Assembly: GCA_943324745.2 (NCBI GenBank)
Contig: CALPMT020000001.1
Span: forward strand, 124,001 to 188,000
Length of the DNA: 64,000 nt
DNA from: Chitinophaga pinensis
GTDB taxonomy: Bacteria; Bacteroidota; Bacteroidia; Flavobacteriales_D; Crocinitomicaceae
Direction of reading: 5' to 3'
Shown here: piece after piece, positions 51,957 to 60,599 of the stretch
Layout: each line of letters starts with the position of its first letter
Position numbering within the stretch: position 1 is the first letter of the stretch
Program-made: the position numbers and the translations under genes
The notes under the pieces: generated by a model
What the model saw: the letters and a program-made list of their open reading frames with translations, nothing else
What the model was told of the DNA's origin: nothing
Database searches by the model: none

Positions 51957-53309
51957 TTACATTCCAGGTAAGCCTTTCATTCCCATACCTTTCAATTTAC
52001 TCATCATCCCCATCATATTTTTTGGGTTGCTCATCATTTTCATCATTTTACGAGTATCTTCAAATTGTTTCAACAACTTGTTTACCTCCACTACATTCAG
52101 ACCTGAACCTTTTGCGATACGATTTTTACGTTGTCCATTGATGATTGCAGGATTAGTTCGTTCTTGTGGAGTCATAGAAAGGATAATCGCTTCGATGTGT
52201 TTGAAAGCATCGTCTTTGATTTCAACATCTTTCATTGCTTTCCCCATACCAGGAACCATACCCATCAAGTCTTTTACGTTCCCCATTTTTTTGATTTGTT
52301 GTAATTGACCTAAGAAGTCATTCAAATCAAATTGGTTCTTTTCAATTTTGCGTTGTAATTTACGAGCCTCTTCTTCGCTGAAGTTTTCTTGTGCTTTCTC
52401 TACTAAAGAGATAACATCCCCCATTCCAAGAATACGATCAGCCATACGTGCAGGGTAGAACACATCAATTGCATCCATTTTCTCACCAGTACCAACGAAT
52501 TTTATTGGTTTGTTTACAACAGCCTTAATCGAAATCGCTGCACCACCACGGGTATCACCATCTAACTTCGTTAATACAACACCATCAAAGTTAATTTTAT
52601 CGTTGAATGCTTTTGCCGTATTTACAGCATCTTGACCTGTCATGGAATCCACCACGAATAGCGTTTCAGTAGGATTAATCGCCAATTTCACTTGTTCGAT
52701 TTCATCCATCATCTTTTCATCCACTGCTAAACGTCCTGCAGTATCGACGATAACAACATTGAAACCATTACTTCTAGCGTGAATAATCGCGTTTTTTGCA
52801 ATGGTAACAGGATTTTTTTCTTCTTTATTGGAAAAAACTTCTATGCCAAGTTGTTCACCTAACACATGTAATTGATCAATTGCAGCAGGACGATAAACGT
52901 CACAAGCAACCAATAATGGTTTTTTTCCTTTTTTAGTTTTTAAGTAATTCGCTAATTTACCAGAGAAAGTTGTTTTACCAGAACCTTGTAGACCTGACAT
53001 TAAGATAATACCAGGATTTCCTTGGAACTTGATTTCCTCTTCGTTTCCTCCCATTAATTCGATCAATTCTTCGTGACAGATTTTTGTCATCAATTGACCT
53101 GGAGAGATGGCAGTTAACACATTTCTACCTAGCGCTTTTTCTTTTACTTTAACGGTAAAATCCTTCGCTGTTTTAAAGTTAACATCGGCGTCTAATAAGG
53201 CTCTACGAACTTCTTTCAACGTTTCAGCAACGTTAATTTCCGTAATTTGTCCTTGTCCTTTTAATACTTTAAAGGCTCTTTCAAACTTATCCGTTAAATT
53301 TTCAAACAT
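51957..53309 (-). CDS. ffh: Signal recognition particle protein Ffh
   Basis: A 450-residue GTPase that targets membrane proteins co-translationally with 4.5S RNA and FtsY. The N domain begins MFENLTDKFERAFKVLKGQG. The G domain has MSGLQGSGKTTFSGKLA (P-loop near 104-112), VDTAGRLAVDEKMMDEI, TKLDGDTRGGAAIS and FVGTGEKMDAIDVF. The C-terminal M domain is methionine-rich, ending in runs such as MMKMMSNPKNMMGMMSK. It is preceded by a consensus promoter and followed after six bases by the SNF2 gene. Confidence 0.97.
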   Translation of the reverse strand: MFENLTDKFERAFKVLKGQGQITEINVAETLKEVRRALLDADVNFKTAKDFTVKVKEKALGRNVLTAISPGQLMTKICHEELIELMGGNEEEIKFQGNPGIILMSGLQGSGKTTFSGKLANYLKTKKGKKPLLVACDVYRPAAIDQLHVLGEQLGIEVFSNKEEKNPVTIAKNAIIHARSNGFNVVIVDTAGRLAVDEKMMDEIEQVKLAINPTETLFVVDSMTGQDAVNTAKAFNDKINFDGVVLTKLDGDTRGGAAISIKAVVNKPIKFVGTGEKMDAIDVFYPARMADRILGMGDVISLVEKAQENFSEEEARKLQRKIEKNQFDLNDFLGQLQQIKKMGNVKDLMGMVPGMGKAMKDVEIKDDAFKHIEAIILSMTPQERTNPAIINGQRKNRIAKGSGLNVVEVNKLLKQFEDTRKMMKMMSNPKNMMGMMSKLKGMGMKGLPGM

Positions 53310-53328
53310 AGTATGGTAATTTTGAGTG

Positions 53329-53359
53329 CAAAGGTAATGTTAATGAAACAATTTACCAA
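53329..53359 (-). promoter_or_regulatory. Bacteroidota-type promoter for ffh
   Basis: On the minus strand TTG (53357-53359) precedes TACCTTTG (53329-53336) by 20 bases, a good match to the TTTG-N19-TAnnTTTG pattern. It lies about 20 bases upstream of the ffh ATG and shares TTTGCACTCAA with the carB promoter. Confidence 0.7.
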
Positions 53360-53437
53360 TATGTAATTACAGAAATGAGAAAGATGTAAATTAAGATTCT
53401 GTATTTTTTTAAAATACTATAATTAAGTGACTGAATT

Positions 53438-55834
53438 TTATCTCCATAAAGTCACATGTCCCGTATAAATTTCTAATTTCCCTAAGATTGTTATAACCTG
53501 AATTTTATACGTATATACATCATTAGGTGATTGTATTCCATTGTAAGTTCCGTCCCATCGAGGTCTTAATTCGTTTGAAGAATAAATCACCTCCCCCCAT
53601 CGATTATAAAGCGATAAATCAACCGAAACAACCGAAGTTAAAGAAGGTATAAAATAATCATTTATTCCATCTCCATTCGGTGTAAATACATTTGGAATAT
53701 ATAAGCTGTAGGGAAAATTGATTTGAATTTTTTGAGTGATTGAATTTGTACAGCCTATAGAATCTTTAATCGTTAACGTGACATCGTAAAGACTTGAATC
53801 CTCATAGAATGTTTTATCTTCTCGTAAAATACTATACTTACCATTCCCAAAATCCCAAGAATATGAAGAGTATTTGGGAGATAAATTGATAAATTGAATT
53901 TCATTATTAATAATTGGTATTCCTTGATAGATAAAATTAACTGATGGTCGATTTACGATGATTGTAGCAGTATCCCGTACAGTAAACGTTTTACAATCAT
54001 CACCAACATAGATAAAATAATCTACTGAAGATTTTGGTTTTACCCATAGTCTATTGGTTGTATCAAATGAAGGTATCCATTTAAACGTATACTTTCCATA
54101 ACCACCTTTTGCACTTGCTTCTAGCATTACAGAATCTCCATAGCAAATAATTGTATCTGGGGACAAATGAGGAATTAAAGGAGGACTTGTAATCGTGTAC
54201 AAAAAACTTACAGATTTCATTTCACCACATCGATCTAATACAGTTAATGTATAATAAGTAGTTTTGGATGGTTTTAAGGTTCCCTCCTTTTGTGTATCAA
54301 CTATTTTTTTGTCGTCTTTCCAAGAATATTTATAAAAACCAGCACCTTGAGAAGCATTAGCGATCACTTTAGTTGGTAAATACGGACAAATTTCAGTGAT
54401 ATTAGCTAACGGAGCAACAAGTAATGGCAAATACTTCATCACTACCACAGTATTCGTTTTTGTTGCAGAATTAAAACAAACATCGGTTACTTTTAGAGTA
54501 TATTGATTATTTGCAGGTGGATTAACAAACATGGAATCTGTTTTTGCATTTGTATCCCATTCAAAAGAATAAGGTTTTAATCCACCACTTATTTTAGGAA
54601 CTATATATTTACCTTTTCCTACACAAAAAATTGTGTCATCAGGCATATCGATTGTAATTGGTTCAATATTTTTAATATAAAACTTCTTTGTCTCAATATA
54701 GGTGTTACCACAAGCATCAGGTAAAATCAAATCCATCAAAATGGAATCCAATCCTTCTTTAATATTATCCTGTAAACTAACTATTTCAAAGGTAGTTGAT
54801 TCCTGTCCTTGGGGAATGGTCAATACAGTTGGTGCTGTAGTTGTATAATCAACACCTTGAGTTGCGGATCCTTTGTAAATAACAGGTATATCATATTGTT
54901 TATCTTTTGATCCTGGCATTTTTTTTAAAGTAATTTTACCTGAAGTACACCCTTCTGCCATAGTGAGGGTATCGTTAAAATTATCTTTTGAAATTTTGAG
55001 ATTTAAACCTAATTCTACTTTCGCTGATAAACTATTGGCTTCTAAAAAAATTCCTGAGTCAAAAGCTGCATCACTTACATCTGCAATAGAAATAATCAAG
55101 GTATATTCTTGTCCACATTGAACTGGTGACATTGCCGTTAATACTCGAGTAAATCCATCATATTGAACGGTTGAACCAAATCGATTATTTACATAGTATG
55201 CAGCATTTGGACTGTTCTGATCATTTACATTGTTTATAGTAACTGGAGTACCATTTGGCAATAATGCAATATTTTTCTGTCCAATTATTCCTGGTCCTGA
55301 TATAAAAAATGCAAATAAATCGTTAAACTCTGAACCTACAAATTCAGGATATTCCTCAGAACCAAAAACATATCTAAACCTAACAGTATCTGATATTGGT
55401 TTGAATGTTATTTTTAAAGTTGCAGAATTAAATGTGTTTTTAGGTTCAACTCCTGATTTTGTTTCATTGGCAATAATTTGATTCAACATTGCATTTCCAC
55501 CAAACCCATTATCCATTCCTGCTGAAGCTGAATTATTTGGACCGATAGGGCCTTCATTTCCATAAATTGTTCCTGTAGTAATTACGATCCCTTTTGATAA
55601 TCCAATGTTTGATTTGCTACCATCAAAATAACCAATAGAAACAGGTGCGCCTATAAAATCTACCTTATTAATTTTAACACCTGCACCGACTAAAACATTT
55701 TGAACTAAATTGGCTGCATTATCTACTCTTGTAATCAACTGTGCAATAGAAGTATAAGAAAAAGAAAATAATAGCATAGCTAGCAAAATAATTTTCACTA
55801 AGTAATTTTCACCATTTACTTTCTTTTTATTCAT
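53438..55834 (-). CDS. Choice-of-anchor L surface protein with gliding/T9SS C-terminal domain
   Basis: A 798-residue secreted protein. After a signal peptide (hydrophobic stretch VKIILLAMLLFSFSYTSIAQ) comes a choice-of-anchor L domain (about 35-270): NAANLVQNVLVGAGVKINKV, GIVITTGTI, and YVFGSEEYPEFVGSEFNDLF, the hallmark. A Calx-beta-like stretch follows (TSGKITLKKMPGSKDKQYDI...GVDYTTTAPTVLTIPQGQ), then several Ig/SprB-like units and a PKD-like unit near 640-710 (YSSYSWDFGNGKYS). The C-terminus PNVFTPNGDGINDYF...NRWGEVIYSS...WDGTYNGIQSPNDVYTYKI is the type B gliding-motility/T9SS sorting domain. It is probably delivered to the cell surface as an adhesin-like protein. Its ATG abuts the stop of the upstream ABC exporter gene. 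Confidence 0.92.
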   Translation of the reverse strand: MNKKKVNGENYLVKIILLAMLLFSFSYTSIAQLITRVDNAANLVQNVLVGAGVKINKVDFIGAPVSIGYFDGSKSNIGLSKGIVITTGTIYGNEGPIGPNNSASAGMDNGFGGNAMLNQIIANETKSGVEPKNTFNSATLKITFKPISDTVRFRYVFGSEEYPEFVGSEFNDLFAFFISGPGIIGQKNIALLPNGTPVTINNVNDQNSPNAAYYVNNRFGSTVQYDGFTRVLTAMSPVQCGQEYTLIISIADVSDAAFDSGIFLEANSLSAKVELGLNLKISKDNFNDTLTMAEGCTSGKITLKKMPGSKDKQYDIPVIYKGSATQGVDYTTTAPTVLTIPQGQESTTFEIVSLQDNIKEGLDSILMDLILPDACGNTYIETKKFYIKNIEPITIDMPDDTIFCVGKGKYIVPKISGGLKPYSFEWDTNAKTDSMFVNPPANNQYTLKVTDVCFNSATKTNTVVVMKYLPLLVAPLANITEICPYLPTKVIANASQGAGFYKYSWKDDKKIVDTQKEGTLKPSKTTYYTLTVLDRCGEMKSVSFLYTITSPPLIPHLSPDTIICYGDSVMLEASAKGGYGKYTFKWIPSFDTTNRLWVKPKSSVDYFIYVGDDCKTFTVRDTATIIVNRPSVNFIYQGIPIINNEIQFINLSPKYSSYSWDFGNGKYSILREDKTFYEDSSLYDVTLTIKDSIGCTNSITQKIQINFPYSLYIPNVFTPNGDGINDYFIPSLTSVVSVDLSLYNRWGEVIYSSNELRPRWDGTYNGIQSPNDVYTYKIQVITILGKLEIYTGHVTLWR

Positions 55835-57676
55835 TTACATTCCTTGCATATTACATAACGAGTAATAGAATCCTCTTTTGTCAATTAATTCTGTATGTGT
55901 CCCTTGCTCTACAATTTTACCTTTTTGAAGAACTACAATTAAATCTGCATTTTTTATTGTACTCAAACGATGTGCAATTACTAAAGAAGTACGATTTTTC
56001 ATTAATTTTTCAAGAGCATCTTGAACCAATTTTTCACTTTCCGTATCTAATGCGGAAGTTGCTTCGTCTAAAATTAGAATCGATGGGTTTCTTAGTACCG
56101 CTCGTGCAATACTTATACGTTGTTTTTGTCCACCCGAAAGTTTATTTCCACGCTCACCTATATTGGTATCATATCCGTTTTCTAAAGACAAAATAAAATC
56201 ATGTGCATTTGCAATTTTAGCCGCTTCAATAATATCTTTTTCGTTTGCTGTCGTTAATCCAAAAGCGATATTATTTCGAACAGTATCATTAAACAAAATA
56301 GATTCTTGCGTAACCATACCTATATGACTACGTAAATCCACAATAGATGCGTCTTTTATGTTTACGTCATCAAATAATATTTCTCCTTCTTGAATATCAT
56401 AGAATCGAGGCAATAAATCTGAAATTGTTGATTTACCACTCCCCGACTCTCCTACTAAGGCAACAGTTTTTCCTTGTGGAATAAAGAGATCAATGTTTTT
56501 CAACACCCATTCATCTTTGTATTTGAAACTAATGTTCTTGTATGAAATACCATTTTTCAATACATCTAAAGGAATAGGTTGTGCATTTTCATATATTTTT
56601 TCATCTGTTTCCAATATTTCGTTTATTCTAACTTGAGAAACTTCTGCTTTGTTTAAGAAACTGATACAAGTTGCTACACTTGATATCGGACGCAATAATT
56701 GAGAAAAAACAATTATAAAAGTTAAAAACTCTTCTCCTTTTAGATGAGATGAACTTTTGGTATCTAAAATCATACTACCTCCATACCAAACGATGCCTAT
56801 TAAAACTACAGAACCTAAAAATTCGTTCAAAGGGGATGACATATCTTGTTTACGAAAAGTCAGTGTTGTTAATTTTTGGTGTTTTAAGTTAATAGCATTA
56901 AATATTTTATTGACATATGGAATCGCATTAAAGGCTTTTATTACTCGTATCCCACTTAAATTTTCATCTAATGCAGAAAACAATATACCCATTTGTTCCT
57001 GTTGTTCTTTGGCTGTTTTTTTTAGACTTTTTCGAATCAATGAAATAATTAAAGCTGAAACAGGTAATAGTATTAGAGAAAAAAGAGTCAAGGAAGGGCT
57101 CCAATAAATCAGAACACCTAAATAGGTAATTATTGCGATTGGTTCTCTAAAAATTAATTCTAACATACAAATTACCGCAATTTCAATCTCATTTACATCT
57201 GAATTCATGCGCGACATAATATCTCCCTTACGTTCGTTTGTATAGAACGATAAAGGTAAACGCATTGCTTTTTCAAATAAATCATCTCTTAAATCACGAA
57301 CAACAGCCATTCTTAAAAACGATTGAAAATAAACAGCCAAATAACGAGAAACATTCTTCAAAAAGAAAGAAGTTAGCATTACCATGCAAATAAAAAACAA
57401 TGCATCTTTAGGATCTTTAAGAACCATTTGCTGCATAAAATACTCAAACGACTTAGAACAATACTTAAAGAAATTCAAAAAACCTCCATCATACATTGGT
57501 TTAGTTACAACAGCTATTTTCTCCGAAGGATTTCTGAAAATGAGTTGTAAAAAAGGCACAAAAAGTACCAAGGAAACTAAGTTAAAAATTACAAAAAACA
57601 AATTTGAAATGATCACTAAAATCGCGGTCAATCTATATTTGAATGTGAGTCTATAAATATCTAATAATGCTTTCAC
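55835..57676 (-). CDS. ABC exporter, MsbA-like (fused permease and ATPase)
   Basis: A 613-residue half-transporter. The membrane domain (1 to about 345) has six helices and the intracellular loop LRDDLFEKAMRLPLSFYTNERKGDIMSRMNSDV. The ATPase has Walker A GESGSGKST (near 405-413), GMVTQESILFNDTVRNNIAFG, signature LSGGQKQR (near 512), Walker B SILILDEATSALD and the H-loop VIAHRLST. MsbA-type proteins export lipid A or other lipids; the sequence cannot distinguish that from a peptide or drug exporter. It starts with GTG (57674-57676), sharing one base with the TAG stop of the GlmU-like gene, and is followed with no gap by the surface protein gene. Confidence 0.92.
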   Translation of the reverse strand: MKALLDIYRLTFKYRLTAILVIISNLFFVIFNLVSLVLFVPFLQLIFRNPSEKIAVVTKPMYDGGFLNFFKYCSKSFEYFMQQMVLKDPKDALFFICMVMLTSFFLKNVSRYLAVYFQSFLRMAVVRDLRDDLFEKAMRLPLSFYTNERKGDIMSRMNSDVNEIEIAVICMLELIFREPIAIITYLGVLIYWSPSLTLFSLILLPVSALIISLIRKSLKKTAKEQQEQMGILFSALDENLSGIRVIKAFNAIPYVNKIFNAINLKHQKLTTLTFRKQDMSSPLNEFLGSVVLIGIVWYGGSMILDTKSSSHLKGEEFLTFIIVFSQLLRPISSVATCISFLNKAEVSQVRINEILETDEKIYENAQPIPLDVLKNGISYKNISFKYKDEWVLKNIDLFIPQGKTVALVGESGSGKSTISDLLPRFYDIQEGEILFDDVNIKDASIVDLRSHIGMVTQESILFNDTVRNNIAFGLTTANEKDIIEAAKIANAHDFILSLENGYDTNIGERGNKLSGGQKQRISIARAVLRNPSILILDEATSALDTESEKLVQDALEKLMKNRTSLVIAHRLSTIKNADLIVVLQKGKIVEQGTHTELIDKRGFYYSLCNMQGM

Positions 57677-58818
57677 TAAAAATTGCTTGTTTTTAAAAAT
57701 TCAAAAATAATTCTATCACCTTCTGTAAACGCTACATGTCTACGTTCCATCATTGCTTCTGCAACTTGAATTGCTTTAGTTAAATCAAAAGGGACAGTAC
57801 CATCAGCACCTCCCCAAGTAAATGATTTAATCAATTTATCAGGAAATCCAGCACCGTAGATATTTGCAGAAACACCAACAACACTTGCAGTATTAAACAT
57901 TGTATTGATTCCACATTTACTATGATCTCCCATAACTAATCCCATAAAAGTAATATCCGTATTTTCTAATTTGTTAGATTCGTACGAATACGCTTTCACC
58001 GTAGAATAATTATTTTTTAGATTTGAAGAATTTGTATCTGCGCCTAAATTACACCATTCACCCAATACAGCATTACCAAGAAATCCATCGTGCCCTTTGT
58101 TAGAATAAGATTGAAAAACAACATTATTCACTTCACCACCTACACGACAATGTGGACCAATAGTTGTGGGTCCATAAATTTTCGTAGCTAACTTCACACA
58201 CCCTTCTTCACCTAAAGCAAATGGTCCACGAATAACAGAGCCTTCCATCACCTCTGAATTTTCTCCTAAGTATATTGGTCCAGTCGAAGTGTTCAAAATA
58301 CACCCTTCTATTTTAACCCCTTCTTCGATAAACAATTGATCTAATTCACCAATAATTGTATTGGATTTAGAAATTCCACACGACTTTCGTCCTTCCGTTA
58401 AAAAAGCGAAGTCTAAAGGCAATACCTCTCCATTGCGCTGAAATAAATCCCAACGATTTTTCAAAATTACCAATGGTTCTCCAACATACTTAATTTTATT
58501 CGATGGATTTTTCCCTACTTCTAAAATCCATTCATCCCCTTCCATTAGAATGTCACCTTCTTCCAATTCTTGAGCAACTGCCACTAATTCTTCTGTTGGA
58601 ATTACAGCACCATTAATTCTCCAAGTATATTCATTCGTACTTGGAAATTTTGTTTCCAAATATTTTTCAGTTTCAAAAAAGATTTCCGAATTTGGACATA
58701 ACTCCTCCCAACGTTCGTTGTTTGTAAGAATCCCCATACGTAAGTTTGCAACTGGTCGTGTAAGAGTTAGAGGCGCTAAGCGCAAGTGAAGACCGTTATC
58801 GGCGAGTAGTAGTTTCAT
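57676..58818 (-). CDS. GlmU-like putative sugar nucleotidyltransferase
   Basis: A 380-residue protein from the ATG at 58816-58818 (MKLLLADNGLHLRLAPLTLT); an in-frame ATG 15 bases upstream (58831-58833) would add MKEKN and cannot be excluded. The N-terminal domain is of the NTP_transf_4 type: it starts like a nucleotidyltransferase but lacks the usual GxGTRM/xxxPK signature of GlmU, having RLAPLTLTRPVANLRMGIL instead. The second half (about 150-330) is a left-handed beta-helix with hexapeptide repeats (YLGENSEVMEGSVIRGPFAL, GPTTIGPHCRVGGEVNNVVF, GVSANIYGAGFPDKLIKSF). It may make a nucleotide sugar or act as an acyltransferase. The stop overlaps the GTG of the ABC exporter gene. Confidence 0.85.
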   Translation of the reverse strand: MKLLLADNGLHLRLAPLTLTRPVANLRMGILTNNERWEELCPNSEIFFETEKYLETKFPSTNEYTWRINGAVIPTEELVAVAQELEEGDILMEGDEWILEVGKNPSNKIKYVGEPLVILKNRWDLFQRNGEVLPLDFAFLTEGRKSCGISKSNTIIGELDQLFIEEGVKIEGCILNTSTGPIYLGENSEVMEGSVIRGPFALGEEGCVKLATKIYGPTTIGPHCRVGGEVNNVVFQSYSNKGHDGFLGNAVLGEWCNLGADTNSSNLKNNYSTVKAYSYESNKLENTDITFMGLVMGDHSKCGINTMFNTASVVGVSANIYGAGFPDKLIKSFTWGGADGTVPFDLTKAIQVAEAMMERRHVAFTEGDRIIFEFLKTSNF

Positions 58819-58850
58819 GTTTTTTTCTTTCATTTTATTTTATAAAATGG

Positions 58851-58950
58851 GGATGTTGCAGTGCAACATCCTTACTGACACTGCAACATCCTTACTGACA
58901 GTGCAACATCCATACTGACAGTGCAACATCCTTACAGGGCATCCTTACAG
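58851..58950. repeat. Tandem 20-bp repeat with an adjoining palindrome
   Basis: A 20-base unit, GTGCAACATCCTTACTGACA, is repeated head to tail at 58861-58880, 58881-58900 (one change), 58901-58920 (one change) and as a partial copy at 58921-58937; a further shortened copy (GCATCCTTACAG) runs to 58950. Immediately before it, GGATGTTGCA (58851-58860) is the reverse complement of TGCAACATCC (58862-58871), so the array begins with a 10-bp hairpin. The symporter's stop codon (58945-58947) lies within the last degenerate copy. It fills the gap in front of the GlmU-like gene. Confidence 0.95.
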
Positions 58951-60453
58951 TTGTCCTTCCTTATTTGGCACTCCTAAGGATATTATCCAGAGACCAATAA
59001 AGGTTAGTAATCCATTTAGAATCAATAATTCGTAACCAAATTTGTAGCCCAAGAACCAGTTTTCAGAGTTTGTTGCAATAAGATAACAGATCGATGGTGC
59101 GGTTAAACAGATAATTAGGGAGAACTTATCGCGAACTTGGCGTTTAGTGAAAATTCCGAAAGTAAACAAACCGAGCAGCGGTCCATAAGTATAAGAAGCG
59201 ATTTTCAGGATTGTTCCTATCAAATCACTTCCAGGATTTTTGGAAATATAGACTTCTGTTCCTAAAATGATCAACAAAAACAAAAGGGAAAAACCAATGT
59301 GAACGAATAACTGTAAACGTTTTTTCTGTTTTTCATCTCTTTTGTAAAAATTTAGAAAATCGACACAAAACCCTGTTGTAAGCGCTGCTAACGCACTATC
59401 TGCAGATGCATAAGACGATGCGGTTATTCCGAGCAAGAAAAATATACCTGCAATTGTACCGAAACTTCCCAGTGCCAGTGTTGGGAAAACGTTATCAGTC
59501 ACAACCTTTCCTTCTTTCATTGGCAATGAAATTCCTTTTTGATTTGCATAAACATACAAAGCACCACCTAAAATTAAAAACAAGAAATTAACAAAAACAA
59601 GAATAGTTGTAAATGAATACATATTTTTCTGTGCATCCTTTAAGGATTTACACGTTAAATTTTTCTGCATTAAATCTTGATCTAAGCCGGTCATAGCGAT
59701 AGCTAAGAACATACCTCCAAAAAATTGTTTAGGAAAATACACTGTTGATTTCACGTCTTCAAAAAAGAAAATTTTCGTCATAGAGTTTCCAGAATCAGTC
59801 TTTGTTTTTGTAATTAGATCAAATAGTCCAAATAAATTTACATCCAACACATTTGCTATCACAGCTGTACATAAAATAACTGCACTAATCAAAAAAAATG
59901 TTTGAAACGTATCTGTATAAACGATTGTTTTTATTCCTCCTTTAAAAGTATACACCCAAATTAATGCCACGGTAACAAAAGCAGTAACCCAATATGGAAC
60001 GCCTAAATCTTCAAACAAAAATAACTGAAGAACATAAGTTGCTAAATATAATCGTATAGCAGACCCTAAGGTTCTTGAAAGAATAAAAAATCCTGCTCCA
60101 GTTTTATAGGTCATGAATCCAAATCGTTCTTGCAGGTATTGATAAATCGACACCACATTCATACGATAATAAATCGGCATCAACACCTTAGCAATTATCA
60201 GATAACCCAACACATATCCTAAAACAATTTGAAAATACGCCATACTTTCGGTAAGTACTTTTCCAGGAACAGATATAAATGTTACACCTGAAAGCGAAGC
60301 ACCAATCATACCAAAAGCAACCAAATACCAAGGACTTTGTTTATTTCCTGTAAAAAAAGTATCAGAATCTGTGTTTCGTGAAGTTACGAAAGCGATTAAA
60401 ATCAACACTAAAAAATACGAAATCAGTACTGTAGCAACTAAAATTGGGGTCAT
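58945..60453 (-). CDS. Sodium:solute symporter family protein
   Basis: A 502-residue inner-membrane protein of the SSS family with about 13 helices. DTFFTGNKQSPWYLVAFGMIGASLSGVTFISVPG is the conserved helix 1-2 region with the Ser/Thr sodium site. VVSIYQYLQERFGFMTY, YTFKGGIKTIVYTDTFQT and AMTGLDQDLMQKNLTCKSLKDAQKN are family blocks, and ITASSYASADSALAALTTGFCVDF carries the second sodium-site Ser residues. The solute is not predictable. The last codons and stop lie inside a degenerate copy of the 20-bp repeat. It is divergent from the TPR gene. Confidence 0.92.
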   Translation of the reverse strand: MTPILVATVLISYFLVLILIAFVTSRNTDSDTFFTGNKQSPWYLVAFGMIGASLSGVTFISVPGKVLTESMAYFQIVLGYVLGYLIIAKVLMPIYYRMNVVSIYQYLQERFGFMTYKTGAGFFILSRTLGSAIRLYLATYVLQLFLFEDLGVPYWVTAFVTVALIWVYTFKGGIKTIVYTDTFQTFFLISAVILCTAVIANVLDVNLFGLFDLITKTKTDSGNSMTKIFFFEDVKSTVYFPKQFFGGMFLAIAMTGLDQDLMQKNLTCKSLKDAQKNMYSFTTILVFVNFLFLILGGALYVYANQKGISLPMKEGKVVTDNVFPTLALGSFGTIAGIFFLLGITASSYASADSALAALTTGFCVDFLNFYKRDEKQKKRLQLFVHIGFSLLFLLIILGTEVYISKNPGSDLIGTILKIASYTYGPLLGLFTFGIFTKRQVRDKFSLIICLTAPSICYLIATNSENWFLGYKFGYELLILNGLLTFIGLWIISLGVPNKEGQL

Positions 60454-60566
60454 TCAATATTTATATAAAGTAAACGCTAAATTAAAAGATTTTTTTGCAA
60501 TTTTAGTTATAATATAGCGTTAATTATCATCCTTTCACTTTCATTCTTTTTTTATTCGTTTTTAGC

Positions 60567-60574
60567 TATCTTTG
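60567..60574 (+). promoter_or_regulatory. -7 box of the TPR gene
   Basis: TATCTTTG matches TAnnTTTG and ends 25 bases before the ATG at 60600. The -33 position is T-rich without a clear TTTG. Confidence 0.5.
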
Positions 60575-60599
60575 TTAAATAAAATTGGCTTATATCCCT

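Noticed and set aside
53438-55834. Large exported proteins at 5173-9801 and 17134-18204 as further type IX cargo like this one
   Set aside because: Neither has a recognisable type A or type B C-terminal sorting domain; only the choice-of-anchor L protein does.
58851-58950. 20-bp repeat as a CRISPR array
   Set aside because: The units are directly head to tail with no spacers, and no cas gene is nearby.
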